Assembly (NCBI GenBank): GCA_027257055.1 | Contig: JAPVLO010000180.1 | Coordinates: 496,001 to 560,000, forward strand | Origin: Cephalopachus bancanus | Lineage: Eukaryota > Chordata > Mammalia > Primates > Tarsiidae | Direction: 5' to 3' | Length of the DNA stretch: 64,000 bases | In this document: positions 63,906 through 64,000 of the stretch, piece after piece | Position numbering within the stretch: position 1 is the stretch's first letter | Layout: every line of letters starts with the position of its first letter | Program-made: the position numbers and the translations under genes | Notes under the pieces: generated by a model | Databases searched by the model: none | What the model saw: the letters and a program-made list of their open reading frames with translations, nothing else | Told to the model about the DNA's origin: nothing

Positions 63906-64000
63906 GTATTAGTTTCCTAGGGCTGCCATGAAAACAGAAATGAATCCTCACAGTTCTGGGGGATAGGACTCCAAGGCCAGAGGGTCTGCAGCTGTGGTTT
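63906..64000 (-). mobile_element. LTR-like terminus, antisense, cut by window edge
   Basis: 'attagtttcctagggctgcc' 'cacagttctgggggatagga' resembles the start of the LTR-like sequence at 32672. Incomplete. Confidence 0.5.

Overview
The window is primate nuclear DNA and I find no gene in it. Three things identify a mammal: dimeric 7SL-derived Alu elements in both orientations with A-tails and target-site duplications (TSDs), fragments of old mammalian L1, L2, MIR, MaLR (MLT1), MER5A and mariner elements, and simple repeats. The commonest Alus here are not a human type. Their left arm reads GGCTCAGCCTG instead of GGCTCACGCCTG, their B box reads GGTTCGAGACC, their linker is ACAATAAATC-rich, and the right arm has CTTGGAAGGC and ends GACTCCAACTC. 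They also lack the hallmarks I remember of lemur or New World monkey Alus. A tarsier is my best guess, but that is inference from memory, not a search result.

Layout. 0-8 kb: ancient L1 3' pieces, three antisense Alus, a 39-44 bp minisatellite (about 5.16-5.45 kb) and a 0.9 kb degenerate GATA/GACA array (6.5-7.4 kb). 8-17 kb: MLT1 LTRs (one nested inside another), MIRs, GC-rich unique DNA and a class II-type solo LTR with a 6-bp TSD (16.76-17.25 kb). 17-29 kb: the Alu-densest part, including several lineage-specific copies with clean TSDs, plus L1 3' ends in both orientations and a 70-bp retroposed insert. 29-46 kb: GC-rich DNA with few transposons but many tandem arrays (61/122 bp, 39 bp, 30 bp and about 45 bp minisatellites, and CA and TG arrays) and a 68-bp-arm inverted duplication at 40.4-40.66 kb that looks like a template-switch scar. 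46-54 kb: MER5A fragments, antisense L1 3' sequence and three related LTR-like insertions. 54-64 kb: more Alus, a sense L1 3' half ending near 59.0 kb, a mariner remnant split by an Alu, and an antisense L1 ORF2 fragment up to the window edge.

No open reading frame looks like a conserved protein. The long ones come from Alu antisense strands, GC-rich DNA poor in stops, or tandem repeats whose period is a multiple of three. No tRNA, rRNA, snRNA, CRISPR array or operon was recognised. The density of GC-rich minisatellites resembles subtelomeric primate DNA (inference). The points most worth checking are the Alu lineage with its altered Pol III promoter boxes, the inverted duplication at 40.5 kb, and the higher-order minisatellite at 31.3 kb.
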